Positions 50,501 to 59,367 of a stretch of 64,000 nucleotides of DNA are shown piece after piece. How positions within the stretch are numbered: position 1 is the stretch's first letter; each line of letters opens with the position of its first letter. Both the position numbers and the translations under genes were made by a program. The notes under the pieces are model-generated. The model had not been told where the DNA came from. It saw only the letters and a program-made list of their open reading frames with translations, and searched no databases. This DNA comes from Linepithema humile (Eukaryota; Arthropoda; Insecta; Hymenoptera; Formicidae), in NCBI RefSeq assembly GCF_040581485.1, contig NC_090128.1, forward strand, positions 26,566,931 through 26,630,930, written 5' to 3'.

Positions 50501-53500
50501 ACGCGAGGCTTAAGCCGCGAAACGCGCGGTGCATTTCGGTGGCGCGATACGGGCGCATCCGAGTGCCCGTTCCATCAGACGACGACGAGGACGACGACGA
50601 CGCGGCGGCGGCGGCGGTGGCGGCGGCGGCGACGGAGGCGCAGTCGTTCGAGCGATACAAACGGGGGGCGAGAAAAAAAACGAGCAAGATACGCCCCGGG
50701 GGGAGGAGAGGTCGTGTTACATAAATCACCGAAACGAGAGAGCTACCGGAGGCACGGGGGTTTTCGAATCGTAACAAAGTGGAAGATAGCCAGGCTCGAA
50801 GGCTGGAAGAATATGGCTACCATTTTTCCTCGGCTTCGGCTGCTGAAAGCACACGTAACGGCGTAGGACAGTTTATGTCCGCGTGATTCTGGCCCTCCCT
50901 CTCGTCCCCGCGATCTCTTCTGCTCCCGCCGCTCCTTCGCACGTCGAAGATTTCGGCTTGTCACGCCTGGGGCCTCCGCGCGTACTCACTTTCTCGTTTT
51001 CTCCCCCATTTTCTCTCTCCCTCCTCGTCTCTATATCCCGTTCCCCGCCTCTTACATCGAGCTGCCACCTCATACGCCTCCTTTCCAGTGCCAGTTCTAA
51101 AGCGATACGAATGGCCACCAGAGCGCCACATACACGAAAACGAAAAACTTTTTCGTTGCACGTACAACCGGCAACCGTCCACTTTTCCGTCCAGACCTTT
51201 ATCGATCGTGTCTCTTTGTGCGTGAACGCGCTTTCTCGCACCGTCCCGACTTTGCCTTCTGTATTTTGTACACTGCTTTCTCATTGTCCGCCCTTGCATC
51301 GTCATTTCGTCGTCATTGCCACCCACCTCGATCATAATCGCGCAAAGAGCGTGTTAAGAGGGAGAGATAAAAATGTAACTTAATGTAAGCCACGACATTT
51401 CGAACTAATGTAAACGAGAATGCATAAATTATAAATTAAATAATAAACTAGACCTTTTATACGTTATTTCAGAAAAGCCTATTGCAAAGGGACAAAATGT
51501 CGTGTAGAACTAATTGGCTCGTTAAAAGTATTACGTAGGTATTACGTGGGTACGCGCGGAAATTACGTTTTCACATTTATTTACTATGCACATCCTACTT
51601 ACCCAGCCGGCGGAATGGATAACAATGACTTTAAAATGTCGCAGCGTCGCTTTCCCGTCGCAACCCTCTCTAATAAAATGTACGATGCAATTTCGTTACG
51701 CCGAGAACCCGAGTACGTGTACTTTGAAATGTAGTACTTTAACGCTACGCGCATAACGTTGTATCATATTCCACGAAGTAGCGGCGTGGCGGAGCAATAT
51801 CTTATCCGAGTCCTTTGCCCTTCACATTAAGGATAGCCTTTCGGCCTCATAATGGAAATCTATCTTTCATCTATAATTATAATCGTGCGTTAGCGTGATG
51901 CATTTCGCGTTATCGCGGATGCCGGGTGCGATATCACGTGTATCGCGATAGGCATCAGTTACTTGGACGCGTTACTTGCACTATTACGATTGAAACTAGA
52001 GATTCAAGCCTAAGTGAAAATACCACGAGTGTCTTCGTTTCGAGCACTCACCCTTCGTGACATCGAAAAGATTTTATCGCGATGAGAACTTCTAAAGTGA
52101 TTACCAACGAGAACCGGAGACCCGCAATTGTACAATTGCAATTTATGGTTGCAGCTTATTACGCATTAAGACCGCGTTTTCACGATGCTTCTAACTGGAT
52201 TAAAACATTTTTTAAATGATAAAAAATACATAAATTTTAATGAAATAAATTTTTCATATAGCATTATTTTCGGTTTGATTAAAATGTATTCGTGCAAAAA
52301 TTCATACCGTGTACAAATGTGACGATAAAATAGAATAAAATAGCGTTCACAAACAAGTGCATTTTCCAAATTAAAAAGGCATATTTTGTAGCCATTGGGA
52401 TGCGCGGTGGACAATCTTGTAGACAACATGGCGGACGAATCGCGGCCCTGAAAAATTAACCGGTCTGGGGTGTCGTATCCCTTTTGCGAGCGGGAGAGCG
52501 GCGCCTTGCTCTAATACAGATTTATTGCCACCTAAGAGCCGGAGCCAGGCGTTCTAATACAGGTATTATGCTGACGCAGGCACGAGGAATTTACACGAAA
52601 TTGGAGGTAATTTGTAGGGGTCGAGCGCAACCCCTTCCACCGCTGCCGTCGCCTCCGACCCCCTTTTGGCCGCTACTACCCTATCCCCTATTACATCGTG
52701 CCGGACCCGTGTGCGGCCGTGTATCCCGAAACTCTCGAGTAACGACTTGCTCGAAGGACGTAACTCTCTGGAGAGGGCTATCTCTACCTCGAAATATGCA
52801 GACGCGTAGGCCGCTTTTTGATTTATGGAATAAATCGTTAATTAAAACGTCACGGTTGATCGGCTGCGTACGGCGGTTTAATTAAAATTTTTTAATTGCT
52901 GCGCGCGGCCTACGATAGACGAACGATCTCATCGCCGATGGTCTTCCAAAAAGTGTCTTTCTTTTTTTTTCCTTTTTTTTTTGTTTTTGTCACCAATGTT
53001 GTTTTTGGCGGCATCCTAACGAGAGTATCGAAACACGAAACCGGTTATTATCGAAGATTGCGTCACGGTTTTCGGCGGGCACAAAGAGCCTACCGTAAAT
53101 TGTCGCGTATCGTCGACGAGATCGATCCATTCGACATACAGCTCGCTTCTGCGGTCTACGTGCTCCGGATAGAGAACTCGTTATTAAATGATGGAAGTGT
53201 GAAGGTATCGTATTCACTAATCGCCGATAATAATCCTCCAATTTCATCGAGGCGATCAATCTTAATTTTTTTCAACTTCGATCTTAGATTAATTAATGCG
53301 TTTTATTTCCACAGCGGTGCATTCTGCACTGCGCGTCTGGCTATTCATAATTATCTCATAATTATTTCACCATTCCTCATATTTCTAAAAACACGGAAAT
53401 TTTATAATAGAATTTTGCACAGTACGCAAACATTTTATAATTGTTAAAATCATAATTATTAGTAGACAGCGTGGTTTAAGAAAAAAAAACGCCGTCATAA

Positions 53501-54117
53501 ATAAAAAGAAAGTTATGATGTTCTTCATAAAATTAACATGCTATTTGCCGCGTGTGCAAACTAAAAGATTTTCATTCCTCCATATCCTTTCATAATCGCC
53601 ATTAATTCGTTTCTTGATAAGAGACTTTTACAACCGTGCTTTTGGGGCCGCGTGTTATTTAAATTTTTAATACACCTAAGGCGCGGGGCGCAAACGCTGT
53701 ACTACCCAGCGATTTTAATCTCGGCGTTGTAATAAGAAATAAAGTGAACCACGTAGCCGGTTCGCTAATGCCATTGCGCGAGGCATTCCTTCGTGTCACG
53801 CGATTTACATTGCGAGGTTAAAAGAATTTCGATACTACAGTGTGATGCGGATGGCAATTACCTAATTTAATTCTAACACAACCTGAGACGCGCGATGTAC
53901 ATGTGCTGCATTACATTTTATCTCAAAATCTCTTCCCCAGGGTAAACTACAATTTTATAATTAATTAAAGAGTATAAAAAGTGCAATAAATTATTTGCAC
54001 AAATTATGATGCGTACTCTAAATTCTTAGACAAACCATCCAAAATGTACATTCCAAATTTAATAGAAATGTGTACTGTTTTTAACAACGGCAAAATGATG
54101 AAAAATACGAACAGACA

Positions 54118-54179
<62 letters not shown>

Positions 54180-57100
54180 ATTTAATATCATTATTTCTAT
54201 ATAATATTCTCCACACAGAGTAAAAATTCTAAAAATAAAATTATAAATTTAAATAACGTAACTTGTAATTGTTACGGAAAATGAGAAGTATTCAAATTTT
54301 CAGTGAAGAAGATAATACGTTGAGAGAATTACGATTAAGAAGCTGCAATCACGGTAAGTGACATCAAACTGGATGCTTGCAAAAGCCGAATATTCGTTTC
54401 CCCGAGATATCAAAACGGTCGCCCCACTTGACGGCAGCTTTGCGATACGATTGTTCTCTCTTACCTGGCATGTTTCGGTCCGAGGCTGGGATCGTACATA
54501 GAACTCGCCGAGATGTCTTCATCGGGGATTTCTCCGCTCTCCATGCCCAACGCCGTGGTGCATTGTCCTGGAAACAATTCACGATGGCATTAGGCAGAAT
54601 TCGATATCAATCTTTATTTCGTTAACGCCGTGTGTTAGAATGAAAATTTCGGATTGAAGATGATGATAATTATAAGGCATTGTTCCGGTAAAGATTTTGC
54701 TTTCAACAGCTGAGATCGTGGGATGAACAATTCCACGTATTCACATTTTCATATTTATCTTCATATTTCTGTCGCAATCAAAGATTCTCGATAGTTCTAT
54801 TCTGGTTTATCTAACAATTTCGTTTTCGACAATTTCGTCCACCGCTAACAGCACTATTGTAGGAATGTGCAATTCTCTCCAACGAAATCCTCGCTGGTCA
54901 CCGAAATGCCGGTCACCACAAACATGTGACTTCGTATTTCGCTGAACACACACGGGAAGCAATTTAGAATTGTAGCGAGGACATTCGCATCTTCTATTTT
55001 CGCGGTCTCTTTTTTACATATACTACGTTAGTGCTGTTTTTACTGCTCGAGATATATATCTAAGATATCGATGGAAACAATGCGACAATGTAAACCATCC
55101 GTTAGCTAATATGACAAGTTTGATGTGATCGTTCTTTTCTTGTTTTATTTTTACAAGACAAATCCCGATAGAAAGATATACAAATGAAGCGTCCCTTCGG
55201 AACATCTTATCGACATTTTGATTTGACGTTAGATACGAGGATTCCTTCATGCATGCATTCCCTTTTCATTTCGGCGCCCATAAATATACGAACATCGGAA
55301 AAGAGATATTTATGTAAAAATAATATATGAACGCTGCCGACGTTCGCGCAGGATGTCAATGAAACGACGCTTTCCGATATCTCTTTTTTTTTCCGCCGTA
55401 TAAAATGCCTCCGCGACATCGCCGGGAAAAATCGATAGCAGGAATATCAGCCACCAATGGCACCGTCGATGACAATGCCGCGGTATGTATGCGGAACATG
55501 ATAAATTCTCGAATCCGCAGGAGTCAGCCCGACCAGTACATACCTTGCTGCGCGGCGCGGCGCGGCGCGCGCTACGTCACTACGCTTAAACTACGGTACT
55601 GCAGTTACGGGGGAAAGTTTCAAAACTGCAGAATGCAGCGGACGTGGGATTAGCCCAGCCTCCGGAGCTACTACCGGCCCGGCTATGGTCTCCATGAGCC
55701 GGCATTACCGCGAGCAAAACTTCGTTTGTGTTTGTAACTGTCCCCTACGTTTCACCTACCGTCCATTATACCGGCGAAACTTCGTCCGGTATGTCGCAGT
55801 AAAGCGCGGTTACAATCTGCGTTCGATACGTCTAAAAGATGTCAAGCGCAAAATTGCAGTGTTTCTCACATATTCACGAGTTTTACGGTAGTTAAATCGC
55901 AATCTAATAAGTCTCTCGCGATTTCACTCATAATTTTGCTTGCGTTTCTCAATTTTTGCTAACTAGGTTGCACGATAATCGACAGAAATATACAGATGAA
56001 AATACACGCGATCGATCAACACATAAAAAATTTCAACTATTCTGCGACAATCGAGATAATCTGCTCGTGGTAAACATTTTCGATCGTGTGGATGGTGATT
56101 TAAGCATTTATATCTGTTCTCCGTGTAACACGTAGTTGCGAGTACGAGCGATACAGAAATAAATTTACAGTTGTGAAGGGAATGCAAGAATTCGTTATTG
56201 CAGAAATGTGTGATAAAATGGCTGCTAGAGATTAAGAATATAAATATTGCAAAACTAAATTTCGCAGACTGCAGAAAAATAGTTTCTCCGTCGAGAACGA
56301 TTAATATATCGCAAAATGGTTGGCAATGGTATATGACTCATTTAACGAGGTCCATTTAGCACAAGTTTCTGCCATCGTGTTTGCTGTTTTATTAAAAAAT
56401 TTTACAAATGAAAGTTATGACTTTTTTAGTGCGCTACAAACCGGGTCCTTTGCATTCTTTCATAAAAGTCCACGTCCTTTTCGCTTATTATTAGACTTTA
56501 TTACATTTTCTTTATACCGCTTTCTACTTGATCCGGGGATGAGAATACGTCTCTTTATCATTGCTTAACAATCATGAAACAATTATTATATACACATAGT
56601 GCGCGAAATTATCACTAATATTGCGAGACATCAGTCTAATTATTAATATATTTCATATTACATCGCGCCTTTGATGTTATGGATATAACAGGTTTATGAA
56701 AATAGGAGAAACACTGATCAGGACGTATGCAAAATATAGTAATCAAAGTGGTGACATACTCTAATAGACTTTAAAAGTGAAGCCGAGAAAATTGCGTTAT
56801 GTTTCCGCAGCGCGTGCATGAAATTATTGTCTAATAAACGTTGTAGTACTCATCCCCGAGCTGCACAACTTCGATCGCATATTTGCAGCCTAGTATTCGC
56901 CTTTATGCTGCATAATGCGACATAGTGCGAATGAGATGAACTGTGCTGTAATTATCGAACTAACCTGGCGAGCCGCACCGCTTGTGCACCCGAGGTTTGG
57001 CACTCGAAAATTATGCGAACAAGATACTCGTGGTTAGTCAACTATTGCGTTTGTCTTCTCGACAAAATAGATATATGAAACACGAGTATATATATATGAA

Positions 57101-59367
57101 GAATACCAAGGCATTCTTAGATATATTCGATCGTTTCCTCTTCTCTCTCTCTCTATTTGCAATATCTAAATATTAATTGTATTTAAAATACTTCTCGTGG
57201 CAATTTATGATATGTATTTTAAAATTGTGCGTTTATATAATACTTTGGTGCACAAGAGTGCATAGTGTATCGTGTGCATTGAATATCCAATGTATACGAC
57301 GATAACGGCTATGAACTCGAGCTTTAGTGTCATGTCCCAAAGCAATAAGTCAAGCTGACATATTGGGATATTCTAGACTCGATGTGTTTTCACGCAACAT
57401 GCAGGATAATGAACGATTCCAATGATTTGTGACATGATTGACAGTCCGATTTGCCAAGAGCTTAAACGTATTCAAATACGATAATTAATAATTAATATTT
57501 ATGACAGCATTAATTACTTCTATTTGGAATATCAATTATTAGCATGATATATAGATGTTAAAGAAATACATAATTCTGAATACGGAAGAATTATGAAACC
57601 ATAAATACAAAATCTAATAATAATTTAGTAATATTTTAATAAAGATTATTTGGAAAATATATTAAAGATTTTTTTTTACAAATTTATAACAACTTTTCGC
57701 AACGTTTTTTCTGTATACATTAAAATTTGTATCTCCAAGTTATTCTTATTCCGTGAATAGTACATAAAAAGAATTTAATCAATACGAGCAAATGTAAGCT
57801 AACGTGTTCTCTTTTTACGGATATCTCCATTTACGCAGCATTTTCTTGCACGCAACAATTAATTTGCATAAAAATATATCGGATGAGCGGTAAACAACGC
57901 CTGGCGAGAGTCAGAACCGCGCGGTACACCAGAACGAATCGGCACAATGCGCACAACTCGCTCGCTCGTCTGCATCTGAGCAGCTATTAGATAGTATTGT
58001 TAATTCATCGTGCGGCTGACATTTCATTTACGAGGGTACAATGCCTCGGTGAGGCCAGGTGTGTAGGCGGTACGGCATTATTGCGCACACGCTCCAGTGC
58101 CAAGAGAAGAAAAAAAATTAATACGCACGGCATCCTCGCGGCAGATATCATGCTTTTTCCGCTCGTATAAAAAGATCTGGAATTGTTTGTGCATGTATTT
58201 CTTTATTAGCACTATATCTTTAATTATTGCTATAATCTTTTAATAGTTAGCGTAAAGAAAAATTAACTCTTAAAAATCTGTTTCTTTTATTTAATGCATC
58301 GCAATAAAGAAAATGTAAATTCTAAAATTCTAGGCCTATCAAATGTTATGATAAAGGATTCTAAAGCATAAAGAAAATGAGTAAAATGTAAATTTTAACA
58401 TTTTAGACTATTTCCTTGTTTAAAATATAAAATTTCAACGAGAGATTTTATCAGAAACATTTTTGAAATTTTAATTTTAAATATTTTTTTAATAATCTCT
58501 CATCTTTTTTATTGAAATCTTATATTTTATACAAAAAAATAGGCCAGAATGTTAAAATATACATTTTACTCATTTTTTTATGCTTTAGAATCTTCTATCA
58601 TAATATTTGGTAGGCCTAGAATTTTAGAATTTGTACTTTCTTTATTGCAATGCATTAAATAAAAAAATAATGAAACTCAAGGATAACAATTGAATAATTT
58701 TCCGATGATCAGTGAATTGATGATATTGTAATTAATTTATAAATGTATTGTCTGCAAGAGAGTTTATTATAAAATAACTTTCTCCGTAACATCCCTTTAT
58801 ATAGTTCGCTACTTTTTAGACATATTTACAAGCATTACATGTTCACAACAATAATCTAATTTTAACTAAATTTAAATTAGAATAATTTGAAAAATCATAA
58901 TGCACGAAATTATAAATCTTGAATATTTATATGAAAAAAAAATTTTCTTTGTTCTTTTAAAGTATTTCTTATATAAAAAAACTTTGTTTCCGAAGAATTA
59001 TAAATACGCGAGACGCACGTTCGTACTTGCCTCGGAGAGGCATTTTTGTTCTCGGAAACTTGCGATCTCCGCGGGACGCCTCGTATGAGATTTTCAATCG
59101 TCGAATGCAACCTTTTGACTTCGCACAACGACAGTGCGCTCTGGGACAATGAAAAAGATTGTGAGAGAGTGACGGAAGTTGGAAAGGGTCAAAGGAGTGC
59201 CGGGCACTTTTCGGAAGTCATAAAACTTAGATATGACGCGTCTGCGAGTTTCGATTCGACTTACCTAGATCCGAGCAGCGACAACGCGGCAGGGACAATA
59301 GGACGAAGATGGCGATCAGAAGTCCTCGAAGTGGAGTTGAATCGGCGCTGGGATCGAGGACTGGCAT
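311..59367 (-). CDS. Ddr: Discoidin domain receptor (collagen-receptor tyrosine kinase), 11 exons, 3' kinase part missing
   Basis: The coding sequence joins 59367-59265, 54567-54465, 39872-39641, 23466-23319, 21346-21167, 16834-16695, 16223-16016, 12821-12666, 10037-9862, 1740-1617 and 459-311, all on the minus strand. Every intron is GT..AG and every phase closes, giving about 573 residues with no stop. Seen in order: hydrophobic signal peptide (about 15-28), DS domain with bracketing cysteines 37 and 192, DS-like domain (about 196-371), acidic stalk with N-glycosylation sequons (372-435), one transmembrane helix (about 436-460), and a Pro-rich juxtamembrane region (461-573). Family knowledge: DDRs are cell-surface receptors that bind fibrillar collagen through the DS domain and signal through a C-terminal tyrosine kinase. 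Landmarks such as ALGME, ISASS, GAWCP, ELYGC, TYDG and GLGQL match vertebrate DDR1/DDR2 as I remember them. The kinase exons lie past position 1. Not a fragment by mutation: the window simply ends. Confidence 0.94.
460..1616 (-). other. Ddr intron 10 (1.16 kb)
   Basis: A CpG-rich first half (about 600-1100) carries short overlapping frames on both strands without domain signal. The second half (about 1140-1460) is A+T-rich with repeated AGTAAAAGTTxAA-like words. Nothing functional is recognised. Confidence 0.7.
1617..1740 (-). CDS. Ddr: Ddr exon 10: cytoplasmic juxtamembrane region
   Basis: Residues 483-523 plus the first base of 524: VSVPEEGEDKGPICPPLP, then QYQPAAYSTTTPQLHKP and VTDYGG. 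It is Pro-rich with three tyrosines that could be phosphorylated, as is usual for the DDR juxtamembrane segment; individual sites are not predictable. The acceptor is TTCGACCGCAG|GTC. The donor GGCG|GTTGGT is poor, but it is the only nearby GT giving the phase that exon 11 needs, and an in-frame TAG follows 11 bases on. Gene membership is inferred from phase and position, so confidence is lower than for the DS exons. Confidence 0.78.
3760..3797. repeat. (GA)n microsatellite
   Basis: An uninterrupted GA dinucleotide run in intron 9. Confidence 0.95.
5586..5661. repeat. (CT)n microsatellite with CTCG tail
   Basis: About 26 CT units, then imperfect TCGC/CTCT units. Confidence 0.95.
9862..10037 (-). 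CDS. Ddr: Ddr exon 9: transmembrane helix
   Basis: Residues 424-482. PDKSKEPESK leads into a hydrophobic helix FVGLVIGILTTVIVMLLAA (about 436-460), stopped by YRNRR on the cytoplasmic side; then STFYDQQGDLK. Small residues in the helix (G438, G442) fit the dimerising transmembrane helices of the family. The acceptor CACTTCTCAG|TT is followed 6 bp later by a second in-frame one (TTCCAG|AT). The donor AAG|GTCACT departs from consensus after GT, but it gives phase 0 and joins to VSVPEE of exon 10, resembling the vertebrate segment just after the helix. Without splicing the frame would stop after 14 more codons, at 9817. Confidence 0.9.
10038..12665 (-). other. Ddr intron 8 (2.6 kb)
   Basis: Mostly A+T-rich. 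A TA-rich stretch lies at 10096-10130. A 132-codon minus-strand frame (10613-11011) and a 134-codon one (11395-11799) have no recognisable domain, no matching splice phase with the receptor and no repeated pattern, and are taken as chance frames. Confidence 0.65.
12666..12821 (-). CDS. Ddr: Ddr exon 8: extracellular stalk
   Basis: Residues 372-423 plus the first base of 424. It is acidic and polar: SEWNNTEDEEAKNKS, then GSPYQNNEGPLQQDEV and NKEESKDNT. Sequons NNT (377) and NKS (386) are visible. No folded domain is evident, as expected for the variable extracellular juxtamembrane linker of DDRs, which in vertebrates is a shedding and glycosylation region. The acceptor is AATGTACAG|TT (short pyrimidine tract), the donor CACCT|GTAAGT. 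The border choice is supported by phase with exons 7 and 9 rather than by sequence conservation. Confidence 0.88.
12822..16015 (-). other. Ddr intron 7 (3.2 kb)
   Basis: It holds a CpG-rich patch (13430-13760), a poly-G/poly-C arrangement at 14497-14615, and an A+T-rich stretch (15200-15570) that includes a diverged half-copy of a MITE seen at 58.3 kb. No coding exon is recognised. Confidence 0.65.
15425..15560. repeat. Diverged half-copy of the 58.3-kb MITE family
   Basis: It contains GGCCTAGAATATTAAAATGT, then ACATTTTACTCATT, a TTTAGTAGG word and a run of AAAATTCATATTTT. These appear in the same order as in the right half of the element at 58.55-58.66 kb. The other half is not recognisable, so this looks like a solo arm or a decayed copy. 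Confidence 0.5.
16016..16223 (-). CDS. Ddr: Ddr exon 7: end of DS-like domain
   Basis: Residues 303-371 plus the first base of 372: VFSYAKVYLGTGGNQF, VHFSYIPDQV, EVTIKLHSRAGRFLKLQLYF and AARWIMLSEVIFES. The last stretch corresponds to the end of the vertebrate DS-like domain, where a W-x-LFSE-I-F pattern occurs. The acceptor is TTTTGCAG|GTC, the donor ATCAG|GTAAGA. It is separated from exon 6 by the shortest intron of the gene, 471 bp. Confidence 0.95.
16224..16694 (-). other. Ddr intron 6 (471 bp)
   Basis: The shortest intron of the gene. Its minus-strand donor is GTATCG and its acceptor follows TTTGCTGCTTTTGCAG. Minus-strand frames run through it from both exons but carry no DDR-like sequence. 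Confidence 0.8.
16695..16834 (-). CDS. Ddr: Ddr exon 6: middle of DS-like domain
   Basis: Codon 256 (Gly, split) through 302: YEWVGWRNDT, then GRPVEITFEFDYSRNFTAI and HMNNYFTKDVQ. WVGW and EFEFD-type strands are conserved in the DDR DS-like domain. Two N-glycosylation sequons are visible (NDT at 264, NFT at 285). The acceptor is TTTGTTCAAG|GA, the donor GCAG|GTATCG, phase 0. Confidence 0.95.
16835..21166 (-). other. Ddr intron 5 (4.3 kb)
   Basis: It contains a poly-A run at 18371-18391, a poly-G tract near 18795-18812, (GA)n at about 19025-19047 and (CT)n at 19549-19608. No exon is recognised; the plus-strand frames over the CT repeats only translate the repeat. Confidence 0.65.
19549..19608. 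repeat. (CT)n microsatellite
   Basis: A CT dinucleotide run with one CC interruption near 19560, in intron 5. Confidence 0.95.
21167..21346 (-). CDS. Ddr: Ddr exon 5: first half of DS-like domain
   Basis: Codon 196 (Glu, split) through 255 plus the first base of 256. It reads EGLVSYSMPQG, then LSDRTYDGREEGGYLSGG, LGQLVDGQKGPDNF and RLDVSGNGKG. TYDG and GGLGQLVDG are hallmarks of the DS-like domain that follows the DS domain in DDRs. The acceptor is TTCTGTTCTTCCAG|AG, the donor AAGG|GTAAGG. The open frame continues in both directions past the splice sites, but the next exon resumes with YEWVGW as the family requires. Confidence 0.95.
21347..23318 (-). other. Ddr intron 4 (2.0 kb)
   Basis: Unremarkable, with an A+T-rich second half and T-rich runs near 22710-22735. 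No exon, RNA gene or repeat element is recognised. Confidence 0.65.
23319..23466 (-). CDS. Ddr: Ddr exon 4: end of discoidin domain
   Basis: Residues 147-195 plus the first base of codon 196. Visible pieces are LLVGNNNPYTEKEQ, DPAVIATKIRFIPYTS and MRIVCMRVELYGCPW. The cysteine in ELYGC (residue 192) is the expected closing partner of Cys 37, and ELYGC-W is the standard end of an F5/8-type C domain. The acceptor is CTTCCTGTTGCAG|CTT, the donor ACGG|GTGAGT. No long open frame marks this exon; it was found from the domain sequence and splice sites. Confidence 0.95.
26861..26878. repeat. (CA)n microsatellite
   Basis: A short CA run after a TATA tract. Confidence 0.9.
27293..27324. repeat. Alternating GT/GC purine-pyrimidine tract
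   Basis: GTATGTGTGTGTG followed by an unbroken run of GC dinucleotides. Alternating purine-pyrimidine DNA of this kind can adopt Z-form. Confidence 0.9.
29707..29758. repeat. 26-bp direct repeat, two copies
   Basis: TTTCGAACGTACACGTAA followed by an STAAAT word occurs twice in tandem. The ACGTACACGTAA core might be a binding site, but nothing shows this. Confidence 0.6.
35261..35420. repeat. Imperfect palindrome, hairpin-forming miniature element
   Basis: The core 35291-35387 folds with about 42-bp arms, around five mismatches and one bulge, and a 12-base loop (after GCTGCG, before CGCAGC). Weaker pairing extends outward to AGCGTTAC at 35268 and GTAACGCT at about 35402-35409. The total of about 155 bp and the outer complementarity favour a small MITE over a microRNA precursor, though a hairpin RNA cannot be excluded. 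Confidence 0.65.
36050..37617. mobile_element. Foldback-like element with subrepeat-rich inverted arms
   Basis: Long inverted arms lie at about 36210-36726 and 37104-37617, separated by a roughly 380 bp centre. The arms carry internal tandem subrepeats. One word is a CTTTCAAAAAAAGTTGTTGT-like motif followed by TATATA. A larger unit (TATAAAAGAGGTGATATCAG, then a GACGCCAAGTTT word) occurs twice per arm at roughly 120-bp spacing. More copies of the short subrepeat extend left to about 36050. Both inner arm ends carry CTTGGCGCTGCTGTACT and its complement. The centre is itself palindromic around 37018. This is the architecture of Foldback/TIR-rich DNA transposons; no transposase is present, so the copy is non-autonomous. 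Confidence 0.8.
36950..37086. repeat. Imperfect palindrome inside the Foldback-like element
   Basis: Arms of about 65 bp flank a short centre (CGTCAC region near 37018). One arm reads TTGCATCGCTTGCTCTAACA and continues with GCTCCTACTC; the other arm has the complement with scattered mismatches. It lies in the spacer between the long arms and suggests a nested or older core element. Confidence 0.7.
37934..38030. repeat. 33-bp tandem repeat, about three copies
   Basis: Units start at about 37934, 37967 and 38000, each a variant of xxAAATAAAATAATCTAATA followed by TTCTAATxATAAT. The third copy is diverged. Intronic, A+T-rich. Confidence 0.75.
39641..39872 (-). CDS. Ddr: Ddr exon 3: core of discoidin domain
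   Basis: This encodes the end of Arg 69 through Glu 146 (77 full codons). The sequence runs LRQDKGGGAWCP, then EYLEVNLHSP, TKTQGRFGNGHG, YFVEYWRPG and WVRWRNRHGME. These are the beta-strand and collagen-facing loop elements of the DDR DS fold: the GAWCP and TQGR-like segments align by eye with vertebrate DDR1. The acceptor is TTTCTCAG|G, and the donor GAG|GTAGGT leaves phase 0. The reading frame stays open past the donor, but the downstream residues are not DDR-like and exon 4 continues the domain exactly. Confidence 0.95.
42336..42741. mobile_element. MITE with long terminal inverted repeats (about 0.4 kb)
   Basis: The two halves are imperfect reverse complements over most of their length. 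The outer ends carry CCAGCACTACTTTTATGATA on the left and its counterpart ending in TAGTGCTG on the right, and both halves share ATTATCAAGAAATTCTAATG. A+T-rich, no coding frame. This is the structure of a non-autonomous foldback-type MITE. Confidence 0.75.
43247..43280. repeat. 34-bp perfect palindrome around a TA repeat
   Basis: The sequence is TTTATCTAGT, then a TA run, then ACTAGATAAA. The flanks GTCGAA and AGTTCG extend the pairing with a two-base offset. Could be a small insertion or a cruciform-prone microsatellite. Confidence 0.75.
44526..44570. repeat. (CT)n microsatellite
   Basis: An uninterrupted CT run in intron 2. Confidence 0.95.
49252..49277. repeat. (CA)n microsatellite
   Basis: A CA run with a single CATA interruption. 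Confidence 0.9.
50575..50640. repeat. GAC/GGC trinucleotide tract
   Basis: GACGACGAxGACGAC passes into GGCGGCGGxGGC within a CpG-rich patch. All frames read as Asp/Ala/Gly/Ser runs, so the open frames here are translated repeat. Confidence 0.85.
54122..54178. repeat. (GA)n microsatellite
   Basis: An uninterrupted GA run about 290 bp downstream of the exon 2 donor in transcript direction. In the transcript it reads as a CU repeat. Confidence 0.95.
54465..54567 (-). CDS. Ddr: Ddr exon 2: start of discoidin domain
   Basis: This encodes residues 36-68 plus a split Arg 69. It opens with QCTTALGMESG, where the Cys (residue 37) is the first cysteine of the DS-domain disulfide, followed by IPDEDISASS, the most family-diagnostic stretch of the DDR DS domain. 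The acceptor is TTGTTTCCAG|GA and the donor CCAG|GTAAGA. The exon is only 103 bp and sits between introns of 4.7 and 14.6 kb. A minus-strand open frame of 72 codons over the same DNA is in a different frame and is not the coding one. Confidence 0.93.
54568..59264 (-). other. Ddr intron 1 (4.7 kb)
   Basis: Mostly A+T-rich, with a CpG-rich patch near 55.4-55.7 kb and one MITE (58285-58664). No exon is recognised. First introns of such genes often carry enhancers, but no specific element can be read here. Confidence 0.65.
58285..58664. mobile_element. MITE with full-length inverted halves (about 380 bp)
   Basis: The left half (58285-58420) and right half (58545-58664) are reverse complements with about 10-15% differences by eye. 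Both hold a TTTAATGCATxGCAATAAAG-type end, an AATTCTAGGCCTA motif and a GAGTAAAATGTA motif. Pairing continues inward through the AGAGATTTTAT/ATAATCTCT region, so almost the whole element folds on itself. No coding capacity. Confidence 0.8.

Larger units (their letters stand above)
39873..54464 (-). other. Ddr intron 2 (14.6 kb)
   Basis: It holds a MITE at 42.34-42.74 kb, a short perfect palindrome at 43247-43280, (CT)n at 44526-44570, (CA)n at 49252-49277, a triplet-rich tract at 50575-50640 in a CpG-rich region (50.4-51.35 kb), and (GA)n at 54122-54178. The longest open frame of the window (52896-53447, plus strand) lies here but shows no domain. Confidence 0.65.

Noticed and set aside
50873..51383. 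Overlapping 122-166-codon frames on both strands
   Set aside because: They arise from a low-complexity CpG-rich region (Ser/Pro/Arg-rich in every frame) with no domain; mutual shadows.
54364..54582. 72-codon minus-strand frame over exon 2
   Set aside because: The real exon uses another frame, encoding ALGMESGEIPDEDISASS; the longer frame has no stop only by chance.
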